Origin: Lampris incognitus
Lineage: Eukaryota; Chordata; Actinopteri; Lampriformes; Lampridae
Direction of reading: 5' to 3'
DNA length: 64,000 nucleotides
NCBI RefSeq assembly: GCF_029633865.1
Contig: NC_079215.1
Span: 48,755,843 to 48,819,842 of the forward strand
The translations under genes were made by a program, and so were the position numbers. The notes below the pieces were generated by a model that made no database searches, was not told the DNA's origin, and saw nothing but the letters and a program-made list of their open reading frames with translations. This document shows, in pieces, positions 1 through 11,014 of the stretch (its first letter is position 1; the number at the start of each line of letters is the position of its first letter).

Positions 1-49
1 GTGAGGTAACAACCAGCTCATCGGGACCAGTTAGGTGCATTGCTCAGGC

Positions 50-160
50 ACCCCTTGACATTTTTGCAAGGAGGAGATGAGGATCGAACCGGCAACCCTC
101 CAGTTACGAGTCGACCTGCTCCATGTCCGAGCCACTGTTCCCCCAGGTCTATTATCAGTT
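50..160 (-). repeat. tRNA-derived SINE head
   Basis: On the minus strand the sequence carries a box-B-like GGTTCGATCC (complement around 87-96) and, upstream of it, an AGTGGCTCGGACATGG box-A-like stretch. This is the arrangement of a tRNA promoter at the 5' end of a SINE. The body to the left is cut by the window edge. Confidence 0.5.
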
Positions 161-1250
161 TCGTCTGCCATATACTGTATCTGCTTATTAGCCACACAAA
201 CGTAACTTCTGAAAAACTCACCACTCCCAGACTTATGCTTCTGTATTTGGGTATTATGGTGAAGGCATTGCTTTGTGCCAAATCGCCCACAGTGTCCTAC
301 CCAGCAGTAACCATCAAACGAGCAACTACAAAAATACAAAAATGCTCTTGATTTGGATATTCATGGCAAAGCTGTTTTCTTAAAACAGTGGAGACATTTG
401 ACTGCATGTTAATCTTTAGGGTTGTAGTTTTAAGGTCTTCGGTAATCTATCTTATGCCTGCTTCCTTAGTCATAATGGCCCAATGAAGATTTAAATTAGA
501 AATGGTTCTGACATACTCCTAAGCAACACTGTTAGTTTCTAAAGGGTCTCCAAATTTTAGAAATCATATTAACATTAATCTGTTGTTATCTTTGTTCAAT
601 ATAACCACCCCACATCGCTAACTCCATGATCAACAATGGAGTACTTCCAAAAGGCAAAGGCACATCAAAAGCTGCTGTATCGTTTTGATAGTGATTGTTC
701 TGAGCTAGATAATTTACATCTACAAAACACACTGTTCCACTTAACATTCAACTACTGAGCCTGGTTGGAGCCTTCAGATAGGAATTTCAACACAGATTAA
801 GACCTCAATCTATTATTGACACTGTCTGTGTGCATGAATGATTTAACATTATGAGATGGCATCAATCAACTTGGGAACGGTTTGCTGCAACTTCATCTTC
901 AGTGGTCCTCTAAATGAAAGGAAAGGCAGTTTAATGGCATGCCAGTAATTGCCTGCATCTCTCAAGTCCTTGAAAATGAACTTGCTGAACTCCCAAAGGT
1001 GTATGGAACTAACCTAACCCTGAGGTAGGAAAATAAAACGAATTCTCCCACCTAGTGGCCAAAATATGCTGTTACCTTCTAAAATACTCCACAAGCCACA
1101 TATTTCAAACAAGCAGCACAGGCAAATTAAGACCATTCACTAATATTGGCTGGGCTACACTCCTCTCACCTATGACATGCATGTTTGATTTGCTTTATAA
1201 AGCCAGGCGTCAGGATGCATGAGCCAGATGATCTGGTCTGGAAACCTCAG
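161..1250. other. No gene seen
   Basis: About 1.1 kb of A/T-rich sequence. Short open frames lack coding character or splice support. I recognise no repeat family here. Confidence 0.4.
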
Positions 1251-2111
1251 CACAAGTGGCTTACGCATGGGTGGATTACCGAACGGGCCTATTGGGCCCA
1301 AGCCCAGGAGCCCAAGGGCTCAGGGGGCCCCTAAGTCAGAACCTCTATAGAAAGTCGCTGTTATTAATTTTGCATTTATTCTCGTTTAGTCAAAGAGCTC
1401 AGTTGCCTGATATCAGACAGAATTGTCAACTCGTTACATTTCCATCTTGAGTCTGACATTTCCTCCATTCCAGCCGTGGGGGAGGGGGATTCGATTTTCC
1501 TAAACCACTAACTAGAGACCAACATATTCGCCTGAATCTAACGTCTTCTTAAGTCAACACTGATGCGTAGCCATGCCAACATACTGGTTTTGCCAGGGTT
1601 TAAGAGTGGAGCGGAGCCAAATAAAAACAAACTACGATGTCGGGCGATATCGAGAAGCCTTGCCGTCTTGACAACAGCTTGACAACGGCCCCCCTTCCCG
1701 TGGCGCTCATTGGATAATCGCTCTTTCAACCGAGAAACCGCTGTTTCATGTTATGATGCCAGACCAGAAGAATCAGTCAACTCGGTGGAGTGGGTAGATT
1801 CAAAGGTCTGGACCCAGGCAAATGGCTTAGCCATCCATGTCAATAACACAGCCCCAAATACAGGTAGTCCCCGGGTTACGAACAAGTTCCGTTTTTGAGT
1901 CTATTCTTATGTCGAGTATGTAAGTCGGAATAGTTACATACAGTTCACATCTCGCATCAATTAGTCAAATGTTTGTCATAGTATATAGTATATATTTTAC
2001 CCAAAACATCATAATAATGCAGTAATAATAATTCTTACTACAATACAGTATTTATAATTGATACAATGTCTGTATAGCAGCGGTGGCTAACCGTGTGCCA
2101 TGGAGAGCCAT

Positions 2112-2250
2112 GTGTATGCAGGTTTTCATTCCAACCCGACTCCACACCAGTTGATTTCACTGATACATTCTTCCTCTTGGGTTGAAGGGCTGCTAATCAG
2201 TGAAATCACCTGGTGTGGAGTCCGGCTGGAATGAAAACCTGTATACACCC
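2112..2250. repeat. Fold-back (palindromic) element
   Basis: The left arm 2117-2164 (GCAGGTTTTCATTCCAACCC, then GACTCCACACCAG) is the inverse of the right arm 2197-2246 (ATCAGTGAAATCACCTGGTG through GGAATGAAAACCTG), with about 30 bases between. It lies within the Tigger remnant. Confidence 0.7.
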
Positions 2251-2291
2251 CCTTGTGTTTAGGTATAAAAAACACTTTAAAGAAACATTTC

Positions 2292-2537
2292 TTACATTTC
2301 AAACTCCCCACCTGCCACTGTGCCGGGTGCGGGTCGCGACCGGCGGAGGCCGGCCGTTTGACGCCAGAAACGAGAGCCCGCTCGGGGCTCGCCTAACCCG
2401 CCTCCTCCTGAAAAAAGATAAGAGCGTTTCAACCTCCCCCGGAACGCTTTGTCTCCACTTCCGTTCCAGCCGTGATCGTTTTTCCTTTTCTTCGACGCAT
2501 CAGCGTCACTTGCATCATATTTACGCTTTGAAGCCAT
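2292..2537 (-). pseudogene. Tigger transposase N-terminal relic
   Basis: From the ATG at 2535-2537 the minus strand reads MASKRKYDASDADASKKRK. This resembles the basic start of Tigger/jerky-type transposases, which open with similar Lys/Arg clusters followed by a CENP-B-type helix-turn-helix. The rest of the ~80-codon frame shows no such domain, so the gene is a fragment. Confidence 0.5.
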
Positions 2538-3429
2538 GATTACGAAACACACGAACATTTTAAGCCAAAATACAACGCACACAATGTTTACGTGATCCGA
2601 CTTAAAATGGTGACGACAGCGTGGCGTTGTTCTCCCTCGGGCCGACGAACTGCCTAAAACGCGCAGCGTTGAGCATCACGCAAAGTAGTCCGTCCGTCCG
2701 TTCTTTAGTACGAACCATTGTGTGTAACTCGATTTAAAAAAAATAATAGGCTTTACGGAGGTCGGTTCGTAAGTACGGGCGTTCATAAATCGGATGTTCG
2801 TAACCCGGGGGTACTGGAAAAACCGAAGGAAGCTGCAGGTTAAAGTCTGTCTTAGTTAATACGCTGTTAGCATTAATTGTATGTGCGCTGTAAATCCTGT
2901 TGAGTTACAGGTGAATTTTGTTGTGCTGTTGGCTGCAAGTCAGCGTACCTGCCCTGCTGGGGGGCTTTTGCACATCCGTGCCCAGGGGCCCATCGTCTCA
3001 TAATCCGCGTATGGGTTTGCGCTATGCGAGCATAACAAAGTCACTGCTTCCGGCTTTATGAGATCGATAACTGCTGTTTACCCTCTAATCTCTTATTAAC
3101 AGACCCAATATATTTATTTAAATAATCTTATGGAGAGTTTACTGGTATGCCCACCAGACTATGCAAGTAAAATTGGGTAATAGTGTAACCGAAGGTTTGT
3201 AGATGTCGCCTATACTGTATGAAACTATAAAATAACAAATATGGAGGTTCCACGTTCACACGAGGACTTTATTTGGATTCTTCCCCCAACAGAACTCCAC
3301 AGCAACAACACTGCGTACAGCACTTCCGCTCTCTCTTCAGCCTTCAAAATAAGAGCTCAAGGCATATACTGTGGCAACAGCTTATAACAGGAACTTAAAA
3401 TCACTAACAGGCAAGTCCAGAAAAATAGG

Positions 3430-4826
3430 TTACAATAGCGTTTCAGCCCCATTTGGAGTTAGCAATGGTGTCAGACAAGGGGGATTTCTGTCTCCAGTTC
3501 TCTAGAATTTATATACTGATGATTTGTCCAAGCACTTGAAAGCCTGTAACACTGGGTGCATGATTGGCAATACCTTGGTGAAACCCAGTGGCGATGCTAG
3601 GGTCTGTTGGGGCCCTAGGCAAAAATTCTCAGGAGGGGGCCCAAAACAGCGTTCATCGCCGTCATTTTATAAATAATCTGACACCAACAAAAAATATATG
3701 AAATATAAACTTTTTTTCTGCTCCCAAGGGATAACTCCTCTTCGTTTTCCTTCGTTGACATCTCTTGGTGTGGAGGCTGGGAGTAACTTTCACTTTCGAA
3801 GAGCGCAGGTAGTGCACGTGCAACGCAAATGACATGAGGCCCCTACAACGGAGGTTTCCTACTATGATGGCATGTCATTGCAAATCGTCCATTGGTTGTT
3901 TAAAGCGGGGGGGGGGGTGCGGTCACTGCTTTGGAGTACATTCTGTCAGCCCTCGGGCCCCCTACTACCTGGGGCTCCAAGCAGTTGCCTGACTTGCCTT
4001 TTCAGAAGTTTCGCCTCTGGCTAAACCATATTATGTAGGCAGATGACCTTGTCCTCCTTAGTCCCTGTAGTGCTGGTCTCCAGCAGCTCCTTGATATGTT
4101 CTGTGTATGGTGTGGAGCATGATATAAAATACAATGCTAGTAAGAGTGTTGTCATGACCTGCAGAACCAAAGAGGTCAGTTATTTAAAATTTCCTGATTT
4201 TAAATTGTCTGATAATAATCTTGGGGTATGTAATAAGGACATCATATTACTGACATTATATTACTGAACAAATGACAGACGATGATTATATTTATCGGCA
4301 ATGCCGCATGATGTATGCACAAGCAAATACGCTCTCACGCAAGTTTGGTATGTGTTCAGTTAATGTGAAGATGTCTGTTCAGAGCACATTGTACACCACT
4401 TTATACTGCACACCTGTGGTCAAACTACAAAAAAGCAAGTTTACAGAGGCTTCGAGTAGCTTGTAATGATGCAATGAGAATACTACTAAAAAGACCTAGA
4501 TGGTGTAGTGCAGGTGAAATGTTTGTGGCTGCAGGAGTCAGTACCTTTCAGGCTCTTCTAAGAAAGCTCATGTATAAATTTATTTGCCGGCTCAATGACT
4601 CTGATAATGTAATCATCAAGGGTTTAACTAATATAAGACTCAGTGCCACATGCTACCAATCCTGGCAGTGGGACCACTGGTATAGCTGCCTTCTTATCAG
4701 ACACTGATTTGTTCCATTTATGTTATTTTATTGTGTTTACTCTGTGTATTGTCTAGGGTTTGTCTTTTACTTATTTGTCTTTGTTATGGACCCTGAGTCT
4801 GCAATAAAGTTTGAATTGAATTGAAT
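3430..4826 (+). mobile_element. LINE 3' fragment (CR1/jockey-like reverse transcriptase), split by a hAT insertion
   Basis: Before the insertion the plus strand reads SVSAPFGVSNGVRQGGFLSP (RT motif B). After it comes IM*ADDLVLLSP, the catalytic YADD box with Tyr replaced by a stop. Further on are YNASKSVVM, YIYRQCRMMYAQANTLSRKF and a C-terminal ending in SWQWDHWYSC. The 3' end holds AATAAAG and a TTGAA-repeat tail (GAATTGAATTGAATGG). Stops and frameshifts make it inactive. Confidence 0.75.
3586..4019. mobile_element. Short non-autonomous hAT element
   Basis: The left end CAGTGGCGATGC and the complement of the right end, CAGAGGCGAAAC, are hAT-type terminal repeats. The flanking eight bases GTGAAACC (3578-3585) and GCTAAACC (4020-4027) look like a decayed 8-bp target duplication. 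Removing the element reunites the interrupted LINE reverse transcriptase. No frame of note inside. Confidence 0.7.
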
Positions 4827-5116
4827 GGTAGGCATGGGATAAGATTTTGGCATTTGAAGCGTTCTGGTTTCCATTTCAGTTTCAGAGTAGTATTGACCAA
4901 TCACATTTGATTAGGCAGCGATTTCTACAGAAACGTACTTTGGTTGCACGTTGGTAACAGCCCATGTGGGGAGAAAAAGAGGCAGAACACATTGGCCGAA
5001 ATGTTGTCTGGACCTAAGACACCTACAAAAAGTATCTACCAATGTTTGTGTATTGTGTGAAGAAACGTTCGGTCGTAGACGTCGTCTCTCAACTCCATTC
5101 TTCCGTCTCAAATCGC

Positions 5117-5460
5117 TAATTCACTGTAAACAATGACGGGTGTACAATTTGAGAATATTTGCAATCACAGCATTGGAAAATGGCGACAGATGTACTCTTA
5201 GTGCCCCCCCTCGGTTCAGGGATGGTCGTTCCCTCTTCACATAGATGGCCTCTGACTCCCCGTTCAAACCAACATCCCCCCCTATCAAGGTTGTGCACAT
5301 TCTCATCCTTAAAAGAGTGGCCAAGAGGATGGCACAACACAGGAGAGCTAACATGTCAGGCCAGGACTAGCTATACGCCTCCGTGTTATATGCCTGCTGA
5401 CAGTACAGGTTTTGAAAAAAAAAGTCCTAAAAGATATGCAACCGCTGGTCAACAATAATA
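5117..5460 (-). pseudogene. Penelope-like retroelement fragment (GIY-YIG nuclease region)
   Basis: The minus-strand frame contains GHSFKDENVHNLDRGGCWFE and RGVRGHLCEEGTT, with a frameshift near the end. The same block (HFFKDEDVHILDREE, RFEQGVNEAIYVKRERPSLN) occurs in the copy at 42010-42372. In fish Penelope-like elements this block belongs to the C-terminal GIY-YIG endonuclease. Only this piece is present. Confidence 0.6.
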
Positions 5461-5628
5461 AAAAAAAAGTGAGTGAACATTGCACTTCTTTTGGAGATTT
5501 GAATGGGTGAAAATGTTAAGCATGAAGCTTCATCACTGAAAGGAAAGTTGTTTGAAAATTAAAGTTTATTGCAATTATGAAAATGAAAAGAAAGGGAGTT
5601 TAACAGGAAGGTAACAACTTCATATTGT

Positions 5629-5978
5629 AGCGAATTCAGGGGGCAGCAGAGAATCGCCGCAGCTTCGGGGGGCAGCCGGGAACCACCGCAGCCGGGACGT
5701 GAACCCGGGCCTCCCGCACCACGGGCGACTACGTTAACCAGTCGATTAAAAGGTCAGACCCTTAGTCGACTGTCACGGGCTCAGCATCCAACTTCTGACA
5801 CCAATGTAACGAATTCAGGGGGCAGCTGGGATGCGAACCCAGGCAACTACGCTATCCCGCAGCTAATGGGTCGGACCCTTTAGTCGACTGGTTAACGTAG
5901 TCACCCGTGGTGTAGGAGACCCAGGTTCGCGTCCCAGCTGCGGTGGTTCCTGGCTGTCCCCTGAATCCGCAACAATAT
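5629..5978. repeat. tRNA-derived repeats, two direct starts and one inverted copy
   Basis: The block GTAGCGAATTCAGGGGGCAG occurs at 5627-5646 and, as GTAACGAATTCAGGGGGCAG, at 5805-5824. The right end (5945-5975) is an inverted copy ending CCCCTGAATCCGCAAC. GACTACGTTAACCAGTCGA near 5728 is mirrored by GTCGACTGGTTAACGTAGTC near 5882. Box-B-like GGTTCGCGTCCC is readable at 5923-5934. The same family recurs at 48776 and 50167. Confidence 0.65.
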
Positions 5979-6029
5979 TTTTGTGCCATCAAGCTGTGGT
6001 TGTTGGGAGTGTTAGCTGAAAACGTACTG

Positions 6030-6640
6030 GCTATTTTTCAGTCAATGAATATTTAATCTGCTGTGTAACAGTCTCTTTAAGACCTTTTTGTGAACCATCT
6101 ATATTTTTTGACAACAAGGATTATTTTAAAGAACAAACACGTAACTTAATATAACACAATGGTCTCGTTTGTTACTTTTAAACAAAAAACCTTCAGATAA
6201 AAGAAAATGTTTCAGTTATTCCTTTGATTGTAATAATGAAAGACATTTGCATGAAATTATTAGGTATGAAATTCACTGCAAATGCATGACCATTAACAAC
6301 AACACATATTGTTCTTTTAACAGTAATATATGACTCTGAAAATCTACAAACTGCAATCATTGTGTGCACAAGAGAATCACTCATTTACAAAGGACTCTAA
6401 AATTAACAACTAAAGTTCAGCAAAACCTGTATATAAAATATAAAACCCACAACTCCAGCCCAATGACCATTGATGTCTCATATTTTTTCTTAAGGTCACA
6501 TTAACAAAGAAATAACGGAATGCCAAAAAGGGGGGGAAAACCCCCCAAAAACACTGGTCTCATATCAGCATTCCTCAGACAAATTTGTTTTGGGAACATA
6601 CATTTCTCCAAGGCTAAACAACTCATTTACTGTACTGTCC
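6030..6640 (-). other. Probable 3' UTR of the unidentified gene
   Basis: A/T-rich sequence without a recognisable repeat follows the TAA. A minus-strand ATTAAA motif at 6053-6058 is a possible poly(A) signal. The tRNA-like repeats end just left of it at about 5978. The extent is inferred. Confidence 0.3.
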
Positions 6641-6816
6641 TTACTCGTCAGCATCCATGAACTGGTCAGGCTCTGTGGGGATGCTGGAGAAGGACCACTG
6701 GACAGGCTGAGGGTGGTGTCTGGCTGGGAGGTAACCCTCTGTCACTGGAAGTAGGGTGGTGTTGACCTGGTACACCGGCAGATCCTGCAAGGCAAAACTT
6801 TGTATATCCTCTGGAC
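6641..6816 (-). CDS. Unidentified host gene, last coding exon
   Basis: A pyrimidine-rich acceptor (..gtgctctccccag) precedes 6816. After completing a Gly codon the frame reads PEDIQSFALQDLPVYQVN, LPARHHPQPVQWSFSS, then IPTEPDQFMDADE and TAA at 6641-6643. The acidic C-terminal tail and aromatic-rich middle resemble no family I can name. Another in-frame AG nearby (..gccttgcag) would give a shorter product and is less attractive. Confidence 0.72.
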
Positions 6817-7274
6817 CTGGGGAGAGCACAGAGTAAAAGGAAGAAAAAAAAGAAAAGAAAAAAAACAGCTTTCTGTATCCTGACAAAAGCCTCAAAATTT
6901 GCTCAAGTTATTTTTTTCTAATTGATTGAATCCCAAATCCAAGCAGTTACACAAGTTGGTATGTATGGGTAAACCCATACATGAGGATACATGGAAGAGG
7001 GAAGAAAAATTCTCATGTATAACAATTCAGTACTCCACCTTTTCTTTTTTTGGCTGAAGTCCTGTAAAAAGCTCAATTATAATTCAAATGGCCAGCCAAA
7101 CATTAATTACATGAATATAGTAGGTTTAAAGTGACAAATAAGTCAATTACTCAAAAAGACATCTAATTCAAATTCATACTAGATTGTTTTAATGTTAATT
7201 AAATAATACTTAGAATAAATATAATCACAGAACAATAAGGTATGTTATAATATTCTATACATTCTTTTCCATAC

Positions 7275-7420
7275 CATAGGGCTGGATCTCATTAGACATC
7301 TGTACCCCATCGGCAGGTTTAACGTCCATGGGCTCACTCTCCCAGTCGTCTTCCTCTCCAGGTGGACATGTTGAGGCCACGGAACAGAGCGGAGAGGCGG
7401 CCAAAGTCTTGTTTCCAGAC
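7275..7420 (-). CDS. Unidentified host gene, penultimate exon
   Basis: Acceptor ..tttaaacag and donor TATG|gtatgg. The exon is 146 bp. The two bases left by the previous exon plus its first G give Arg, then 48 codons follow: SGNKTLAASPLCSVASTCPP, GEEDDWESEPMDVK and MSNEIQPY. It is acidic in the middle. Two other frames are also open over part of the interval, but only this one joins both neighbours in phase. Confidence 0.7.
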
Positions 7421-7585
7421 CTGTTTAAAGCACATGCGGAGGGGGTTAAGTTGTTGGTAGGTAATACTAGCCAAAAATGTGGTTACTCGTTGAATTGTAT
7501 TTGTTGCCTGACAACACTTGCTTATTTGATATTCTGTTAAAATGCATTGGAAACTACTAATTCTTTCATTTGTTATATAGCTCAC

Positions 7586-8071
7586 CTCTTGTGCCTATAT
7601 TTGTTTTGCCTCCTCGAGCCCTTTTTTGATGGATTATGGCCTTTCTTAAGTGATGTCACACTTTGGGTAGGTTTGGGCAAGCCAACCGCACCTGAATTGG
7701 TGGCACCGTTTATTGATCCACCAGCTGTGATGCCATTGTCGCTGACCAAAGCAGATGTTGATGGATGAACAACACCGCTAACAGAGCCTCCTTTTTTCTG
7801 GATTTTCTTTGAAGGTGCATTTATTTTACCTTTGCTTACGTTGGACATGGCAAGGTTGAGAGTACTTAGGGCTTTGGTACCATATGCTGTGCTACCACGG
7901 GTGCTAGCGCTAGGTTCACTGTCAAGCCACTGGATCAGGTCTGTTGAGCAAGAATCATGAACCAGACCTGTGGCAGTGGTATAAACTCTGACTGGAGCTT
8001 TGCTGCTATTTTGGGGAGGTCGTCTTCTTCTGCCCACCCCTGTGCCTTTGACAGTCAGACTTTGTGCAACC
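7586..8071 (-). CDS. Unidentified host gene, third-last exon (basic Ser/Gly-rich region)
   Basis: Acceptor ..gattgcag precedes 8071 and a strong donor AAGAG|gtgagc follows 7586. The exon is 486 bp, one base plus 161 codons plus two bases. It begins VAQSLTVKGTGVGRRRRPPQ and contains TDLIQWLDSEPS. It ends in basic clusters (SLKKGHNPSKKGSRRQNKYR), which suggest a nuclear protein. Read unspliced it stops at a TGA that lies inside the donor. I do not recognise the family. Earlier exons should lie further right but are not found among the transposons there. Confidence 0.75.
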
Positions 8072-9612
8072 CTGCAATCAAATACATTTGAAAGTTGAAA
8101 TGTAGGTTGACAGAGTAAAAGAAAGCAAGACTTTATAAAACTGACATTTCCCCTTCAATTGGCAAAGGGGCAGATGTAGGCCCTGTTCTAACTTGTAGAC
8201 ATGGGTACTGGCAAGGACCTCACAATATGATACATATCACAATACACAGGTCACGATACACTTGTATCATGATACAATACATATTGCAATACATTCCAAT
8301 AGTCTACATAATTTACTGAAAATTTGAAAATACAGCTGAAAACAAAACTTGCTGTGTACCACCTGGGTAGTCTAATATTTGCATCAAATTAATATTTTTG
8401 ATAAATCAGCAGACAAACTGAGTCAAAACAATTCAAAATTTCCATTCCAAATTAGTAGAATGATATTTACATTGCAGTGTCATTGAACTGAAATGTAGAT
8501 GCCATAACATCATATGAAAATAAAGTGTGCATATTAAGTATTATTGTATCACAGAACACACTGAACTCAACTGGAATGCAGATGCCACAACATAATAAAG
8601 TGCATACTAAGTAGTCTTATTGTGTCACTGAACACATCAAACCAAAATCCGTTTAAAACATGAATAATTTTTATTAATGCATTGATACGAAGGGCTGAAA
8701 AATCGAAAAAGTATCGTGAAAAAAATATTGCAATACTGAGCTGTAATTGATTTTTTTAGGCAGCCCTAGTTTTGCTAAGGCGGGGCTAGGGTGAGCTAAG
8801 CCCGGTGCACCCAGATGTAGCCCACCCTACAACATTGCCTTTCGGTGGGGGTAGGGTTCATTCATACACTGGCCTGTCAAGCATGCCAAGTAAACAAATA
8901 GGGGTGAGCCATGTTTACAACTTTCATCATAATTTTGCCCATCTTACCCATCCTTTTACCCAGAATTTCCAAGGCATTACCCTGCTAACAATCTGGCAAA
9001 TTTCCCTGAAGGAATGACTTTAAATGCCCAAGTTAACAGACAGGAGGAGGGCTCTAAGCTCCCCTCTATTTCTGTTATATGTCCTGTTGATATGTAACAG
9101 GCCTACCAGCAGTGTGCCCATGTGGTTTGATGGTAAAGAGGGACACCCAATCACAGCTGACTTTTTTGTAGTTGTTTGGTCTTCCCTTTCAGAACCAGGC
9201 TTTCAGCACATAGTAGCTTCATGTTAATTGTTTCTTGCGATCAGTGTATTAGAGCTAATATTTTGAGAGAAATGTAGATGTTGTGTCAAAATATTTTTCG
9301 GCTTCTTCAGTTGCCTTTACTCTAGCCGACACCCAGTTCTAAGTTGGGCCCGTCCAAGGCATTTTAAATCCCAATTCATTCATGAATTCCAAAATTGGAA
9401 ACAGGCAAGCAAATAAGAACACATGAAAAATGAATACCATATGATAGCATTAAGAATCAATCAGGTACAATGTTTTCTTTTGTCTTCAAGGTAAGAGGGA
9501 CCCTAAGACCCCCATAAGACATATTTACAGCCCCCCTCCAGCATGATCTAGAACCGAGCCCGGGCTAGATGATTGCATTCACCTGGCCCCCTATTTATCA
9601 ACACTGTCATAG
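8072..9612. other. Intron-like stretch with a decayed repeat, no gene seen
   Basis: From about 8195 to 8775 there are repeated ATCACGATAC-like motifs (forward near 8240 and inverted near 8715), ending TTTTTTTAGGCAGCCCTA. This pattern resembles fish hAT remnants. The rest has no support for exons, although the first part should belong to an intron of the unidentified gene. Confidence 0.35.
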
Positions 9613-9985
9613 TCAGGCTTGGGGAGTAACGGAATACAATAACGGGTGTTATGTAATCAGGATACAAAAATATCTAACTGTATTCCAATACAGTTACAGA
9701 AAAAAGATGTAATCAGATTACGAACTACACCCTCCCCCCCTTGTCCCTTTTAAGGTTACATTGTTTTGTTGTCTTACAAAATGCACTTAAGTCATGTTAT
9801 TGACATCTTTTTTTGCCCCCCCCCCCATATTTCACATTGAGGTATACGAAACGCAGCTGAAAGTAACAAGATTACATTGTTTTATATTGTGATACAGAGT
9901 TAAGTTACTGAATACACCTTTTCAACAGATATTCAATTCAATTCAATTTGTAATTGTAACGGAATACATTTATAAAGTAACCCTT
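9613..9985. repeat. MITE-like element
   Basis: The left end GGAGTAACGGAATACAATAA and the right end TGTAACGGAATACATTTATA with the following GTAACCC are related sequences, partly inverted (GGGTTAC / GTAAC...). The interior is rich in GTAATCAGATTACG-like palindromes. I recognise this as a very common fish repeat but cannot name its family. Confidence 0.5.
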
Positions 9986-10553
9986 CTGTTGTATATATGT
10001 ATTCTTATTACACACACATTCAACCTTAGCCAAACGCTGTCTTAATAGACACGCAGATGCCTTGTTATGAAGAACTTGAATTTAGCTCCAGTTTTGCTTT
10101 TACTAATCAACTCAGGTCATGTAGCTCACATCACAACAGATATATCAATGCACAGTTACATAGACTAGTATAATGAGAACAAAATATAGTGCAACGAAAT
10201 TACATACATAACACTCCTCCCTTACAGCATTGATGTTCACATTAACAACTTACAGTAACATATAGGAGGTCATATTAACTACATGCTTTAATAGTGAACT
10301 ACATCTAATTATGCATTTCTCTGGAAGTCTACGAACTCTTTCTGGGTAACGCCTCGCAGGCATCGGAGTCACTACTTAAGAATTAAGACTTACTTAGGAC
10401 TTAAGAACTGTCGGTGCAACTGTCTCAGTTGCACCTACAACCACCTTCAGTGATTTCAGGCACTTGGCTTCAACACTCAGTTCCATATGAGTCATATTTA
10501 GGCTCTAAGTTCATGACCGTCTGTCCAGTTGCATCCAGCAGATCAACATGTTT

Positions 10554-11001
10554 TTTTCTTTTTTTGGGGATTTTTTTCCCCCAGTTGTATCTGGCCAATT
10601 ACCCCACTCTTCCGAGGTATCCCGATTTCTGCTCCACCCCCTCTGCCGCTCTGGGGAGGGCTGCAGGCTACCATATGCCTCCTCTGATACATGTGGAAAG
10701 ACGCCAGCCGCTTCTTTTCACCTGAAAGTGAGAAGTTTCACCAGGCAGATGTAGCATATGGGAGGATCACGCTATTCCCCGCAGCTCCCCCTTCCCCCTG
10801 AACAGGCGCCCCGACTGACCAGAGGTGGCGCTAGTGCAGCGACCAGGACAGATACCCACATGCGGCTTTCCACTCGCAGACAAGGCCAATTGTGTCTGTT
10901 GGGACACCCGACGAGCTGGAGGTAACACAGGGATTCGAACCACTGATCCCCATGTTGGTAGGCAACGGAATAGACCGCCACACCACTCTGATGCCCCAGA
11001 T
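10554..11001 (-). mobile_element. Long tRNA-derived SINE, copy 1 (perfect 13-bp target duplication)
   Basis: The 13 bases GATCAACATGTTT stand at 10541-10553 and again at 11002-11014, so the boundaries are exact. On the minus strand the head carries box-B-like GGTTCGAATCC. The body and the oligo-A/G tail match eight other copies in the window. It is inserted in the integrase end of the Gypsy element, so it is younger than that element. Confidence 0.9.
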
Positions 11002-11014
11002 GATCAACATGTTT

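Larger units (their letters stand above)
1861..2816 (-). mobile_element. Tigger/pogo-like DNA transposon remnant
   Basis: The left end is TA|CAGGTAGTCCCCGGGTTACG and the complement of the right end is CAGTACCCCCGGGTTACGAA. These are terminal inverted repeats of Tigger type, with a TA at the left junction. It encodes only an N-terminal transposase relic on the minus strand, so it is non-autonomous or internally deleted. It sits inside the larger hAT-like repeat. Confidence 0.65.
1254..3026. mobile_element. Degenerate hAT-like repeat enclosing a Tigger element
   Basis: The left end (AAGTGGCTTACGCATGGGTG and GATTACCGAACGGGCC) and the complement of the right end (CAAACCCATACGCGGATTAT, then GATGGGCCCCTGGGC) resemble each other as imperfect terminal inverted repeats. 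Both carry the GGGCCC-rich subterminal sequence common in fish hAT elements. The ends are approximate. No transposase frame survives. Confidence 0.4.

Noticed and set aside
2213..2582. Plus-strand ORF of 108 codons overlapping the Tigger remnant
   Set aside because: No similarity recognised; the minus strand has the Tigger start and inverted ends.
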